Shown here in pieces: positions 15,613 to 22,975 of a stretch of 64,000 nt of DNA. This DNA is from Bacillota bacterium (GTDB lineage: Bacteria > Bacillota > Clostridia > Christensenellales > SZUA-584): the NCBI GenBank assembly GCA_023415915.1, contig JAEZIZ010000112.1:1-64000 (forward strand), written 5' to 3'. The first letter of the stretch is position 1, and each line of letters opens with the position of its first letter. Under the pieces are notes generated by a model. That model had not been told where the DNA came from and ran no database searches. It worked only from the letters and a program-made list of their open reading frames with translations. Both the position numbers and the translations under genes were made by a program.

Positions 15613-16142
15613 TGATTGATCCTCCCGTCTTCATTTCTAATCAAGGTAGGCAAGCTGTTCCGTATTTTACCGTGCATCCACCCGGCAACCTTGTTAACGA
15701 TTTTGGGTAATTGTCCCAGAGAAATCTTGTCGCCCATAGTCCGCCATATTTCGTGTTGCGACTCATACCATCTGTAGTTAGCTTCATAGTCGGAATAGAG
15801 CTTGTCCAGCTCTATAAGCCCATTTACAATTCTTCCGAACTTCTTGGATAGTGCGGCCTCCTGCTGCTTCTGAAACTCCTTAAACTCTTCATTGAAGATA
15901 TCCTTATCGAAGGGCTTCTCCCGCTCTAGTACAGCCAGGATTTCTTCATGGGCCCGAATGTCCGCTTCTAACCCTTCTTGAAGTTTTTTGCATTTCACAG
16001 CGCTGTCAATATCACCTTTTACTAAGGCCTCATTGGCGGCATCTGCAGCATTTCTCTTTTTGGCGTGCAAGTCCGCGATCCTGTCGCTTATCTCTTTCTT
16101 TCTCTTGGTCAACTCTTCAATTTTTTCATGTAACTTTTGCAT
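15609..16142 (-). CDS. Coiled-coil element protein
   Basis: About 177 residues from ATG 16142, preceded by AAAGGAGAG. Residues 1-105 form a long charged coiled coil (KLHEKIEELTKRKKEISDRI, then LEADIRAHEEILAVLER), followed by a second helical part with aromatic residues (YSDYEANYRWYESQHEIW). Length and composition fit phage scaffold or minor structural proteins, but I do not recognise a family. Overlaps the HExxH gene by 4 bases. Confidence 0.6.
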   Translation of the reverse strand: MQKLHEKIEELTKRKKEISDRIADLHAKKRNAADAANEALVKGDIDSAVKCKKLQEGLEADIRAHEEILAVLEREKPFDKDIFNEEFKEFQKQQEAALSKKFGRIVNGLIELDKLYSDYEANYRWYESQHEIWRTMGDKISLGQLPKIVNKVAGWMHGKIRNSLPTLIRNEDGRINQ

Positions 16143-16158
16143 GATTTTTCTCTCCTTT

Positions 16159-16374
16159 CTATTCATCCTTTACTTGCGGTTCCATTATCATTACATTTAC
16201 TGCCGCGTTCCCTTTGGGAGTCACTTCAATATTGAAGGTTGCTTGGCTCCCCTTCCGCAGATCAGCGACACCACTTTCCACTTGGCTAATATGGCAGAAA
16301 TAATGTAGTCCGTCGTTTCCTTTGATGAATCCATAGCCGCGCTCATTGAACCATTTTGTAATATGTCCCTGCAT
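16159..16374 (-). CDS. Cold-shock-domain protein in the element
   Basis: 71 residues: GHITKWFNERGYGFIKGNDG carries RNP1 (YGFI) and HYFCHIS replaces the usual RNP2 (VFVHFS/T). Cold-shock domains bind single-stranded RNA or DNA. It sits between the small terminase and the coiled-coil gene, an unusual place in a phage structural module. RNP2 is atypical (Tyr-Phe-Cys-His), which points to a phage-adapted copy rather than a recently picked-up host csp. Confidence 0.82.
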   Translation of the reverse strand: MQGHITKWFNERGYGFIKGNDGLHYFCHISQVESGVADLRKGSQATFNIEVTPKGNAAVNVMIMEPQVKDE

Positions 16375-16400
16375 TGGTCTTATCTCCTTTCGTACCTATT

Positions 16401-16751
16401 TTAAAAAGCTTCAAATGGGTCAAGGTCCCGTTCTTGTGGGGCTCCTATTGTGTCTAAAAGCTTCATTATCGCAAGCATAGTTTTATTGGCGCTATCAGTA
16501 GTCCTGTTAAAGTCGCCTACCGCCGGGTGACAATAGATATTTTCGCGGCCTTTAACATACTCTTTTGTAACCAGCACTCCATCTTCACTCAAAGCGGCTT
16601 CAAGATTGTTTAAGATACTGATTTGCACCTTATACCGATTAAACGCGGTGACAAAAAAGTAATTCTGGTCAACGCCGCGCTGCTCGGCCATTTTCATAAT
16701 TTCTTCTTCCATGCCCTTTAGCTGTTTCAGTGTCAATTTTGGCTTTTTCAT
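16401..16751 (-). CDS. P27-type small terminase subunit (probable)
   Basis: 116 residues. The region YKVQISILNNLEAALSEDGVLV and HPAVGDFNRTTDSANKTMLAIMKLLDTIG follows the P27 pattern: helix, 'dG-hhV', 'hP', then a C-terminal helix ending at a Gly. The small subunit recognises packaging DNA. The large subunit that should follow is missing; the next gene is the cold-shock protein. If correct, the element could still mark its DNA for packaging by another phage's terminase. Confidence 0.6.
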   Translation of the reverse strand: MKKPKLTLKQLKGMEEEIMKMAEQRGVDQNYFFVTAFNRYKVQISILNNLEAALSEDGVLVTKEYVKGRENIYCHPAVGDFNRTTDSANKTMLAIMKLLDTIGAPQERDLDPFEAF

Positions 16752-16868
16752 AGATACTCCTTTCCAAAAAATCCGTATAATTTCACCTTCGGGATGAAGG
16801 GATGTGTGCTTACGGTGCCCCGACAGTTGTATTTGAACTTATCGCATAGGGGGGGATGTCTTTCTGTG

Positions 16869-17618
16869 TTACGCATACATCGCCTCATGTAGTGATATTT
16901 TTTTAAGCTGTTTTAGCAGTTCTTCTCTTTTCATTGCCGCCCATTCAACGGCACTTACATATGTTGACCGGTAACTGTTAAGGCTGACATGACGATAGAT
17001 CGGCGTAATGCTGTCGGTTACAAGCTGCTTCAATCTTATGTCACGGCGAAGCTTCATCAATGCTTTACCTCTCAGCGCTGCTTCTGTACCGTATGCGGGA
17101 TGATCTAGACGATACCGCAGCCCTTTAAAGTAATAATCCTCTACTGCCCTACGCTGAAGATCTGGCAGTCTTCCGACAGCCTCCCGGACAACCCGCCGTA
17201 GGTCCTCCAACTCAGCCGCTTCACAAGGATTCACCGCTTTATCGTCAATAATCGTTTCAGCCCTTGTTAATTCGCCGTCTGCACCCGGTATGGATTCATC
17301 CAAGGATACTGCGCCGTTATGCGCTTTACGTGCCCCCTGAAGCCCACATAACAATTGCATATGCTGTCTGAGACATATGTGCAGGAGTGTTGTAAATTTG
17401 CCCCGGCCTTCATCATAGGCTGCCACAGCTGCAGCTAAGGCGAGATAACCTGTCTGCATAAAATCATCCATATCTACCGCGGGAGAAACCCTGATTCTTG
17501 CATATCGTCTGGCCATTTGATATACCATACCTCGATTCTTTTCATATAGCTCGCTCATGCGTTCATACTGGCCGTCGCGTATCAATTTTACTAACTCCTC
17601 GTTTGTTGGTTGCGTCAC
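16869..17618 (-). CDS. Sigma-70-like RNA polymerase factor of the element
   Basis: About 249 residues from GTG 17618, which lies 10 bases after GGAGG; an in-frame ATG at 17741 overlaps the DnaC-like gene and is less likely. Region 2-like: MVYQMARRYARIRVSPAVDMDDFMQTGYLALA and FTTLLHICLRQHMQ. Region 4-like: DLQRRAVEDYYFKGL. Typical late-gene regulators of Clostridia phages have this size. It likely directs transcription of the downstream tail-side genes; the 117-base gap at 16752-16868 may hold its target promoter. Confidence 0.75.
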   Translation of the reverse strand: MTQPTNEELVKLIRDGQYERMSELYEKNRGMVYQMARRYARIRVSPAVDMDDFMQTGYLALAAAVAAYDEGRGKFTTLLHICLRQHMQLLCGLQGARKAHNGAVSLDESIPGADGELTRAETIIDDKAVNPCEAAELEDLRRVVREAVGRLPDLQRRAVEDYYFKGLRYRLDHPAYGTEAALRGKALMKLRRDIRLKQLVTDSITPIYRHVSLNSYRSTYVSAVEWAAMKREELLKQLKKISLHEAMYA

Positions 17619-17652
17619 CTGCGTCACCCCTCCGAGAGTGTGATATAAAGCC

Positions 17653-18480
17653 TCAATAAAAACCACCATACCCTTCTCGGTCAAACGGCGTTGGTTCGTC
17701 GTCGTCAAGCGGCTCGAACTCGCGCCGATGATCAGCATCATGGTACTCTATCCACTCGCACATTTCGCTTATACGAGAAGTGATTCTGTCGCCGTAGCGT
17801 TCTGTCATACTGAGATTATCGAGGTTTGTTGTTATGATAACGGTTTTCTCATCCTCATACGCCGTGTTCAAAATTTCATACAACAGACTTTTTAACCAAC
17901 CTTCGTTTTTAACCGCTTCTGCGCCGAGGTCGTCCAAAACGAGAACATCGCAGTCAAGAAACCTTTTGATAACCGACTCTGTCCCGGTGTTAAAACTATC
18001 CTGTACCTTCTTAATGAGCTTAACCATATTTTCGAAAGACACCTTACGCCCTCTATCTGCAAGCCAGTTGATAACCGCAGCGGCTAAGTGTGTTTTTCCG
18101 ATACCCTGACTGCCTTTTAAAATGATACCTTGTTTGCGCGTTCCGTTTGCTATCGCATAACAAGCGTCAAATGCCTGTTCGTTCTCTGGATTGACTTTGA
18201 ACGTGTCAAACGTGCGCTCGAAGAACCTCTTTCCAAGTCCCGAGCCTTCTAGAATCGCTTTTGTCTGCGCTACGGTATCAGCCTTTGCAGCTTCCCTCAA
18301 CATGCGTTCTTTGTCCACCTCACTGTTAACCTTGAACGCGGTGTACCCGATTTCCGCAATACGCGCCTTATTCCTAAGTGCCGCAGCCTTCATTTTTTCT
18401 TTGAAGGGACCTTCGGGCATAACGTTCAAGAATTCCATGTTACGCCTATACCATTTCTCAGATTCTTGTAAAAACGTCAT
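17653..18480 (-). CDS. DnaC/IstB-type helicase loader (AAA+)
   Basis: 275 residues. Walker A GSQGIGKT, Walker B DVLVLDDLG, sensor-1 VIITTNLD, and the arginine finger region GDRITSRISEM. It loads the replicative helicase at the element's origin. It overlaps the DnaD-like gene by 4 bases (ATGA). The N-terminal part (WYRRNMEFLNVMPEG) matches no motif that I know. Confidence 0.9.
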   Translation of the reverse strand: MTFLQESEKWYRRNMEFLNVMPEGPFKEKMKAAALRNKARIAEIGYTAFKVNSEVDKERMLREAAKADTVAQTKAILEGSGLGKRFFERTFDTFKVNPENEQAFDACYAIANGTRKQGIILKGSQGIGKTHLAAAVINWLADRGRKVSFENMVKLIKKVQDSFNTGTESVIKRFLDCDVLVLDDLGAEAVKNEGWLKSLLYEILNTAYEDEKTVIITTNLDNLSMTERYGDRITSRISEMCEWIEYHDADHRREFEPLDDDEPTPFDREGYGGFY

Positions 18481-19433
18481 AAGTAGTCCTCCTTATTGGC
18501 GCGTTCGATGTCTATACCATGCGAAGCGTAAAAGTCTTTTAGCTTTTTTCGCATTACACGGTCAATACAGTTTTTCGCATAGTATGGGTTTTGTTTTATC
18601 AGGTCAGGAGACCAAGGTAGTCGCTCCCACGCCTGCTGTTCCCTTTGCTCAGTCTTTTGAACCGGTGGTGCTGTTTCGTCCTCCCACCGTAACCCATTCA
18701 GCCAGGTAGACGCATGCGGTATATATTCAAGCGTGCCATTTTTAATATTTCTTTGCCATTCCGAAGACTTTAACGCTTTATCCAATCCGGCCATAACAAC
18801 GGGCAACTGCGATTTTTTTATTTTTTCGAAAGCCTTTATAGCTGCTTGCTTGCCAACGTGACGAGGGTATTTATCCCAAAACTCTTTAAATTCCTCCGGT
18901 AGCTCGTCCTTTTTCTTGATAGATTCATCGGGAGGGCCGCCTTTCTTTTCTCCCCCCGTATCCCCCTTATAATTAATATCACTGTCATTTTTATATTCAT
19001 TTTCATTTTCAGTGTTTGTTTCGCTTTTGCTTGCGTTTTTGCTTAAGCAAATTCCTGTTTTCTGACCGCCTTTTTTCCCAGCTTTAGAACGTATCTCACT
19101 AAGGTAATTGTCCCTAACCATGCGCTTTTGCGACAGCTTATCGCCTTCAATCTGAATTACTCCATTGGTAAATAAATCTTCTAAAGAACGCTCAATCACG
19201 AAATCTGGATAAGGCATAAACTTAACCAACTTTGAAGCAAAATTTTTGATGGTGCTTGAGTTTTGCTTGTCTTTTTGCTTAAGCAAAAGTGTCCCGTATT
19301 CTTCGCTTTTGTGTAGCAAGCACATAAGCCTGATATATACACCGGTGCTTTCAGCGGTACACTCGCACAGCTTTTCATCGGTTACAAAATCTTGAACATA
19401 TAGCGGTATGTACGGTAAGTTTCTTAACGCCAT
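18477..19433 (-). CDS. Phage replisome organiser (DnaD-like) protein
   Basis: 318 residues. The N-terminus LPYIPLYVQDFVTDEKLCEC with ESTGVYIRLMCLLHKSEEYG is the phage replisome organiser winged-helix domain. Residues about 110-175 are a low-complexity Ser/Asn/Glu/Gly linker, and the C-terminal part (FKEFWDKYPRHVGKQAAIKAFEKI) is the segment found before the DnaC-contact region in many phage initiators. It probably binds the element's origin, often located within the gene's linker, and recruits the DnaC-like loader encoded next. Confidence 0.85.
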   Translation of the reverse strand: MALRNLPYIPLYVQDFVTDEKLCECTAESTGVYIRLMCLLHKSEEYGTLLLKQKDKQNSSTIKNFASKLVKFMPYPDFVIERSLEDLFTNGVIQIEGDKLSQKRMVRDNYLSEIRSKAGKKGGQKTGICLSKNASKSETNTENENEYKNDSDINYKGDTGGEKKGGPPDESIKKKDELPEEFKEFWDKYPRHVGKQAAIKAFEKIKKSQLPVVMAGLDKALKSSEWQRNIKNGTLEYIPHASTWLNGLRWEDETAPPVQKTEQREQQAWERLPWSPDLIKQNPYYAKNCIDRVMRKKLKDFYASHGIDIERANKEDYL

Positions 19434-19556
19434 TGTTTGTTATACCTCTCCTATATCTGTTGTGCCGTAGCACGGGCGATGCCGGGAAGCGAAATGCTCG
19501 GCATCCTTGCAGACAATTCGGTTCAAAGCTGCCAACAAAAGTACGTCCTGCTTTTA

Positions 19557-19754
19557 CTAAAGTTCAATTCTTTTTCCCTCGTTACGTTCAAGCCACCGCC
19601 GTAAACCGTCAACTGGAATTTTTATTCGATTTCCCACCCGAATGACGGGAAAATCAGGTCTGTTTATGAGCTTTAGCGCAGTGGGTTTTGATATATCTAG
19701 CTTTCTCATAAGATCCGATGTCGTCAAAATAAATTTATCCTGCTCCATAATCAC
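19557..19754 (-). CDS. Small helix-turn-helix regulator, divergent from the repressor
   Basis: 65 residues: LTTSDLMRKLDISKPTALKL followed by VIRVGNRIKIPVDGLRRWLE, an HTH_17-type winged helix. It is read away from the CI-like gene across a shared operator region, the position of Cro or excisionase in temperate phages. AAGGAGGAGTG precedes the ATG. The 123 bases between it and the DnaD-like gene contain only a GATGCCG / CGGCATC hairpin and no credible gene. Confidence 0.75.
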   Translation of the reverse strand: MIMEQDKFILTTSDLMRKLDISKPTALKLINRPDFPVIRVGNRIKIPVDGLRRWLERNEGKRIEL

Positions 19755-19811
19755 TCCTCCTTAACTAAAATTCTACTTGTGTTTACCTGAGTTATATGCT
19801 AACATATCATT

Positions 19812-19839
19812 GTAGAAATATCAAGCGACGTAGAAATAT
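19812..19839. promoter_or_regulatory. Direct repeats GTAGAAATAT in the repressor/excisionase switch region
   Basis: GTAGAAATAT at 19812-19821 and 19830-19839 (18-base period), with related GTAGAA sequences at 19860-19865 and, inverted, near 19772-19777. The spacing is close to two helical turns. Likely operators for the CI-like protein. Confidence 0.5.
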
Positions 19840-19879
19840 TGATACGAATGTTAACGAGGGTAGAATTGGAGGATTGAAA

Positions 19880-20464
19880 ATGTCAATAGAAGAAGAATTT
19901 CGTACTCAATTTAAACGTAAGTTTATGGAGCTCCGGAGAGACAGGGGGATAAACGAAACGCAAGAAAAGTTTGCAAAGTTTCTTGGCCTCTCTCGCCCAA
20001 CTATAGGCTTTTACGAAGAAGGAAAAAGAATACCGGATGCATTTACCTTAAAAATGATTTCTGAAAAATGTAACGTTTCTGCAGATTGGCTTCTTGGTGC
20101 AGGCCCCAAAAATACAGATATAGAAATACAGGCCATATACAAAAAAATAGGGCTTTCCGAAGAATCTATCAACATTTTAGAAGAAGCATGGGAGAAAAAA
20201 GAAACTCGTTACTTATTTACGCATACCATTAATGAACTTATCAAGGACCGGATATTGATTAGGTTGATCTCGGAATATTTATTTACGGAGATGGAAAAAT
20301 CTCATAAGTTTGATTTATGTACCATTGAAAAAGACTATGATACAGATGGAACAATAACCTTAAGTAAATACGAATTTAATGAAGAAAAACGAAAAAACAT
20401 ACTACTTCTTGAAATACAGAATCATCTAAGAGATATGTTGAAGGAGAGTGAGGTAAATGGCTAG
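19880..20464 (+). CDS. CI-like XRE-family repressor
   Basis: 194 residues from ATG 19880, 7 bases after GGAGG; upstream in-frame codons are not supported. N-terminal HTH_3: GINETQEKFAKFLGLSRPTIGFYEEGKRIPD, ending VSADWLLGAG. The rest is a helical domain without the Ser/Lys peptidase of LexA-cleavable repressors, so SOS self-cleavage is not expected. It overlaps the integrase gene by 8 bases, so repressor and integrase are expressed together. Confidence 0.85.
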   Translation: MSIEEEFRTQFKRKFMELRRDRGINETQEKFAKFLGLSRPTIGFYEEGKRIPDAFTLKMISEKCNVSADWLLGAGPKNTDIEIQAIYKKIGLSEESINILEEAWEKKETRYLFTHTINELIKDRILIRLISEYLFTEMEKSHKFDLCTIEKDYDTDGTITLSKYEFNEEKRKNILLLEIQNHLRDMLKESEVNG

Positions 20465-21623
20465 GCGTAACGCAGCCGGTAGTGGCTCGATCCGAAAGAA
20501 AACAATTATCCGGAATGGCAAAGAGTATACTTATTTTGAAGGCCGATATACGCTTCCCGGGTTCGGAAAGCAGAATCAAAAGACAATTACCGGGAAGACT
20601 GAGGCCGAAGTTGCAAAGAAGCTTCGTGCAATCACAAGCTCTGTTGACAGCGGAAAATATATAGAGCCGTCAAAAATGACGCTTGGTCAATGGCTCGATA
20701 TATGGGTAAAGGAATACGCCGGCGACATAAAACCAAAAACGCTAATATCTTATGAGTGGCATATTAAAAGTCATCTGAAGCCTGCCCTCGGCTCCGTGAA
20801 ACTCACAGCTCTTGCCCCGCATATCATTCAGACGTTTTATAACGGCTTACAAAAAGGCGAAAATGCGCTTTCGCCGAAAACAATAAAGAATCTTCACGGT
20901 GTTTTGCATCGGGCGCTCTCACAGGCTGTTGAAATCAGATACCTTAACTATAATCCGGCCGGTGCATGCAAGCTGCCTCGCATTATAAAGACTGAAATTA
21001 AACCTTTAGAGGAAAATGATATAACACGCTTCCTAGACGCGATAAAAGGCCACCAATACGAAACGCTTTACCATGTGGGTTTATTCACTGGTATGAGGCA
21101 AGGTGAAATTCTGGGCTTATCTTGGGATTGTATCGATTTTCAAAGCGGCACGATATTTATTTATAGACAACTTCAGAAAGTTAAAGGTGTCTATAGATTT
21201 GAGACGCTAAAGAATAATAAAACGCGCACAATCACGCCAGCGCCATCCGTCATGGAGGCCCTTAAAGAACTAAGGCGCACTCAATTAGAATGGCAACTTA
21301 CAGCAGGAACGGCTTGGCAGAATAAAGATCACCTTGTATTTACTAATCAGCTTGGCGATCATCTAACACATATAACCGTATATAATAACTTTAAGCGCAT
21401 TATGAAGTTGCTTGATCTATCTGAGACGCGTTTTCATGATTTAAGGCATACTTATGCTGTAATGGCCTTACAATCTGGAGACGATATTAAAACCGTCCAA
21501 GAGAACCTGGGACATCATGCGGCGGCCTTCACGCTCGATACATACGGCCATCTTACGGAGAGAGCCAAAAAAGAGAGCGCGGAACGCATGGAACGATTTA
21601 TAAAAGGCATAAAAAACCCTTAA
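20457..21623 (+). CDS. int: Tyrosine recombinase (integrase)
   Basis: 388 residues. N-terminal arm-binding part (SGSIRKKTIIRNGKEYTYFE), SAM-like core-binding domain (TLGQWLDIWVKEYAGDIKP), and catalytic domain with Arg214 (TGMRQGEILGL), HDLRH at 327-331, His353 (LGHH) and nucleophile Tyr363 (DTYGHL). All catalytic residues are present. Its stop lies about 80 bases from the attR core in tRNA-Leu. The enzyme should join the element and host at the 23-bp repeat. Confidence 0.95.
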   Translation: MARRNAAGSGSIRKKTIIRNGKEYTYFEGRYTLPGFGKQNQKTITGKTEAEVAKKLRAITSSVDSGKYIEPSKMTLGQWLDIWVKEYAGDIKPKTLISYEWHIKSHLKPALGSVKLTALAPHIIQTFYNGLQKGENALSPKTIKNLHGVLHRALSQAVEIRYLNYNPAGACKLPRIIKTEIKPLEENDITRFLDAIKGHQYETLYHVGLFTGMRQGEILGLSWDCIDFQSGTIFIYRQLQKVKGVYRFETLKNNKTRTITPAPSVMEALKELRRTQLEWQLTAGTAWQNKDHLVFTNQLGDHLTHITVYNNFKRIMKLLDLSETRFHDLRHTYAVMALQSGDDIKTVQENLGHHAAAFTLDTYGHLTERAKKESAERMERFIKGIKNP

Positions 21624-21643
21624 AGGGTAAACGTAAGGGTAAA
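21624..21643. repeat. Right-end AGGGTAAA pair (probable integrase arm sites)
   Basis: AGGGTAAA at 21624-21631 and 21636-21643 (12-base period), immediately after the integrase stop. They match the repeats at 8014-8147 at the other end. An inverted match (ACCCTTAAAGGGT) spans the stop codon. Confidence 0.6.
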
Positions 21644-21700
21644 CACAGATAATTAGCAAACAAAAAACCCCATAACGTCGATGTTTACAGGGCTTTCTCT

Positions 21701-21723
21701 TGGTGCCGAAGACCGGACTTGAA
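21701..21723. repeat. attR: 23-bp attachment core inside tRNA-Leu
   Basis: Identical to 7969-7991. Distance between the copies is 13,732 bases, the size of the element. Confidence 0.9.
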
Positions 21724-21788
21724 CCGGTACGGTGTTGCCACCGCGGGATTTTAAGTCCCGTGCGTCTGCCGATTCCGCCACTTCGGCA
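21701..21788 (-). tRNA. tRNA-Leu (anticodon TAA)
   Basis: 88 nt with encoded CCA. Acceptor TGCCGAAG pairs with CTTCGGCA; long variable arm typical of class II tRNA; anticodon loop CTTAAAA gives TAA (reads UUA). The last 23 bases are the attachment core of the integrated element, which recreated the 3' end on integration, so the tRNA remains intact. Confidence 0.95.
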
Positions 21789-21810
21789 TAACAGAACCAA
21801 AAAAAGAAAT

Positions 21811-21885
21811 TGGAGGCGCCACCCAGATTTGAACTGGGGCATAAGGGTTTTGCAGACCCTTGCCTTACCACTTGGCTATGGCGCC
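21811..21885 (-). tRNA. tRNA-Cys (anticodon GCA)
   Basis: 75 nt with encoded CCA. Acceptor GGCGCCA start pairs with the TGGCGCC end; anticodon stem-loop AGGGT-CTGCAAA-ACCCT gives GCA. Part of the four-tRNA cluster. Confidence 0.95.
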
Positions 21886-21969
21886 ATACCCGCCTTAGAA
21901 AACCGCGGCATACAGTCAATCTATATGCCGGTTATCGTTCCCCTATTCTTCAAAGAGCATTCACAAAAA

Positions 21970-22044
21970 TGGAGCGGAAGACGGGATTCGAACCCGCGAC
22001 TTCGACCTTGGCAAGGTCGCACTCTACCACTGAGTCACTCCCGC
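21970..22044 (-). tRNA. tRNA-Gly (anticodon GCC)
   Basis: 75 nt with encoded CCA. Acceptor GCGGGAG pairs with CTTCCGC; anticodon loop within GACCTTGCCAAGGTC gives GCC. Same transcript direction as its neighbours. Confidence 0.95.
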
Positions 22045-22051
22045 ATGGGGC

Positions 22052-22085
22052 GCCTAGATGCGACTTCGTATAGTCGCATCTAGGC
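22052..22085. repeat. Perfect 14-bp hairpin between tRNA-Gly and tRNA-Val
   Basis: GCCTAGATGCGACT (22052-22065) and its exact complement (22072-22085) with a 6-base loop TCGTAT. No T run follows on the transcribed strand, so it is not a normal terminator. It may guide processing of the polycistronic tRNA precursor or be a small palindromic repeat. Confidence 0.75.
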
Positions 22086-22087
22086 AA

Positions 22088-22163
22088 TGGTGGGAGCAAC
22101 AGGGCTCGAACCTGTGACCCCTTGCTTGTAAGGCAAGTGCTCTCCCAGCTGAGCTATGCTCCC
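22088..22163 (-). tRNA. tRNA-Val (anticodon TAC)
   Basis: 76 nt with encoded CCA. Acceptor GGGAGCA pairs with TGCTCCC; anticodon stem-loop CTTGC-CTTACAA-GCAAG gives TAC. First tRNA of the cluster. Confidence 0.95.
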
Positions 22164-22189
22164 ACAACCGCATAACAAGATGCTGCGAT

Positions 22190-22218
22190 ATTGTATAATA
22201 GACTGCATACCCTGTCAA
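22190..22218 (-). promoter_or_regulatory. Sigma-A promoter of the tRNA cluster
   Basis: Minus strand: TTGACA (22213-22218), 17-base spacer, TACAAT (22190-22195), about 27 bases before tRNA-Val. A near-perfect match, as expected for stable RNA. The remaining 22219-22337 contains no gene that I can see. Confidence 0.8.
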
Positions 22219-22337
22219 AATCCCAAAAACCTCGTTATCGCGAAAAAAACCGAACTAACTCGCATATGTTGCGAAATACGCCGATATGCTGGCATTATCA
22301 TCGTCCAATAAAGCATTCCGGTTTATGGAAATACTGT

Positions 22338-22955
22338 TTAACGCCTGCGCTTCTCAAGCTCCGCAAACACTTCCGAAGGCGAAAGCCCCTCTTCGCAAAG
22401 CATAACCAGAAGATGGTATATAAGGTCCGCAGTTTCGTATCTTATCTCGCCGCGCGAAGAATTTTTGGCCGCTATTATGACTTCCGCCGCTTCCTCGCCG
22501 ACTTTTTTCAGTATCTTGTCTATGCCCTTTTCAAAAAGGTAGTTTGTATAAGAGCCTTCCACCGGGTTTTTCTTTCTTCCCTCTATAACACCGTACAATT
22601 CGTCTATAACGGCGTATCCGCTCGTATAATCGCCGTTGCCGTATAAAGACTCAAAGAAGCACGAATACTCGCCCGTATGGCACGCTACGCCCTGCTGCGA
22701 CACAAGCGCGAGCAGCGTGTCGCCGTCGCAGTCAACTTTCAATTCGCGCAGCGTCTGGAAGTTACCCGACGTCTCGCCTTTGCGCCACAGCTTGTTGCGG
22801 CTTCGTGAGAAATACGTCATCTCGCCCGTCTCAAGCGTTTTTTTCAGCGATTCTTCGTTCATATATGCGAGCATCAGCACCGAGTTTGTATTAACGTCCT
22901 GCACGACTACGGGCACAAGCCCCTTATCGTCGAATTTAACTTTTGATATGTCCAT
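22338..22955 (-). CDS. hisIE: Bifunctional phosphoribosyl-AMP cyclohydrolase / phosphoribosyl-ATP pyrophosphatase
   Basis: 205 residues. HisI half (1-115): VLMLAYMNEESLKKTLETG, FSRSRNKLWRKGETSGN, and zinc cysteines in DCDGDTLLALV and GVACHTGEYSCF. HisE half (115-205): VEGSYTNYLFEKGIDKILKKVGEEAAEVIIAAKN. It catalyses steps 2 and 3 of histidine synthesis in the cytoplasm. Last gene of the his operon; hisF ends 20 bases upstream. Confidence 0.96.
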   Translation of the reverse strand: MDISKVKFDDKGLVPVVVQDVNTNSVLMLAYMNEESLKKTLETGEMTYFSRSRNKLWRKGETSGNFQTLRELKVDCDGDTLLALVSQQGVACHTGEYSCFFESLYGNGDYTSGYAVIDELYGVIEGRKKNPVEGSYTNYLFEKGIDKILKKVGEEAAEVIIAAKNSSRGEIRYETADLIYHLLVMLCEEGLSPSEVFAELEKRRR

Positions 22956-22975
22956 AATGCCTCCGTTATCGCGCT

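Larger units (their letters stand above)
7969..21723. mobile_element. 13.7-kb integrated phage-like element in tRNA-Leu(TAA)
   Basis: Bounded by 23-bp direct repeats, with the integrase gene next to the intact tRNA, AGGGTAAA arm repeats at both ends, and a divergent CI-like repressor and excision-type regulator. Recognised phage modules are replication (DnaD-like, DnaC-like), a sigma-like protein, small terminase, tail assembly chaperone, Com-like zinc protein and tape measure. No large terminase, portal, protease, capsid, distal tail, lysin or holin was recognised. It is either a deleted prophage or a satellite that depends on a helper phage. An accessory zone of small regulators and a GNAT gene lies at 8.4-10.5 kb. 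Confidence 0.9.

Noticed and set aside
7969..21723. Complete inducible prophage
   Set aside because: No large terminase, portal, capsid, distal tail or lysis genes can be found on either strand.
21653..22083. ORFs over the tRNA cluster
   Set aside because: They translate tRNA genes (the GLEPVR and DLNWGI-type sequences are typical tRNA artefacts).
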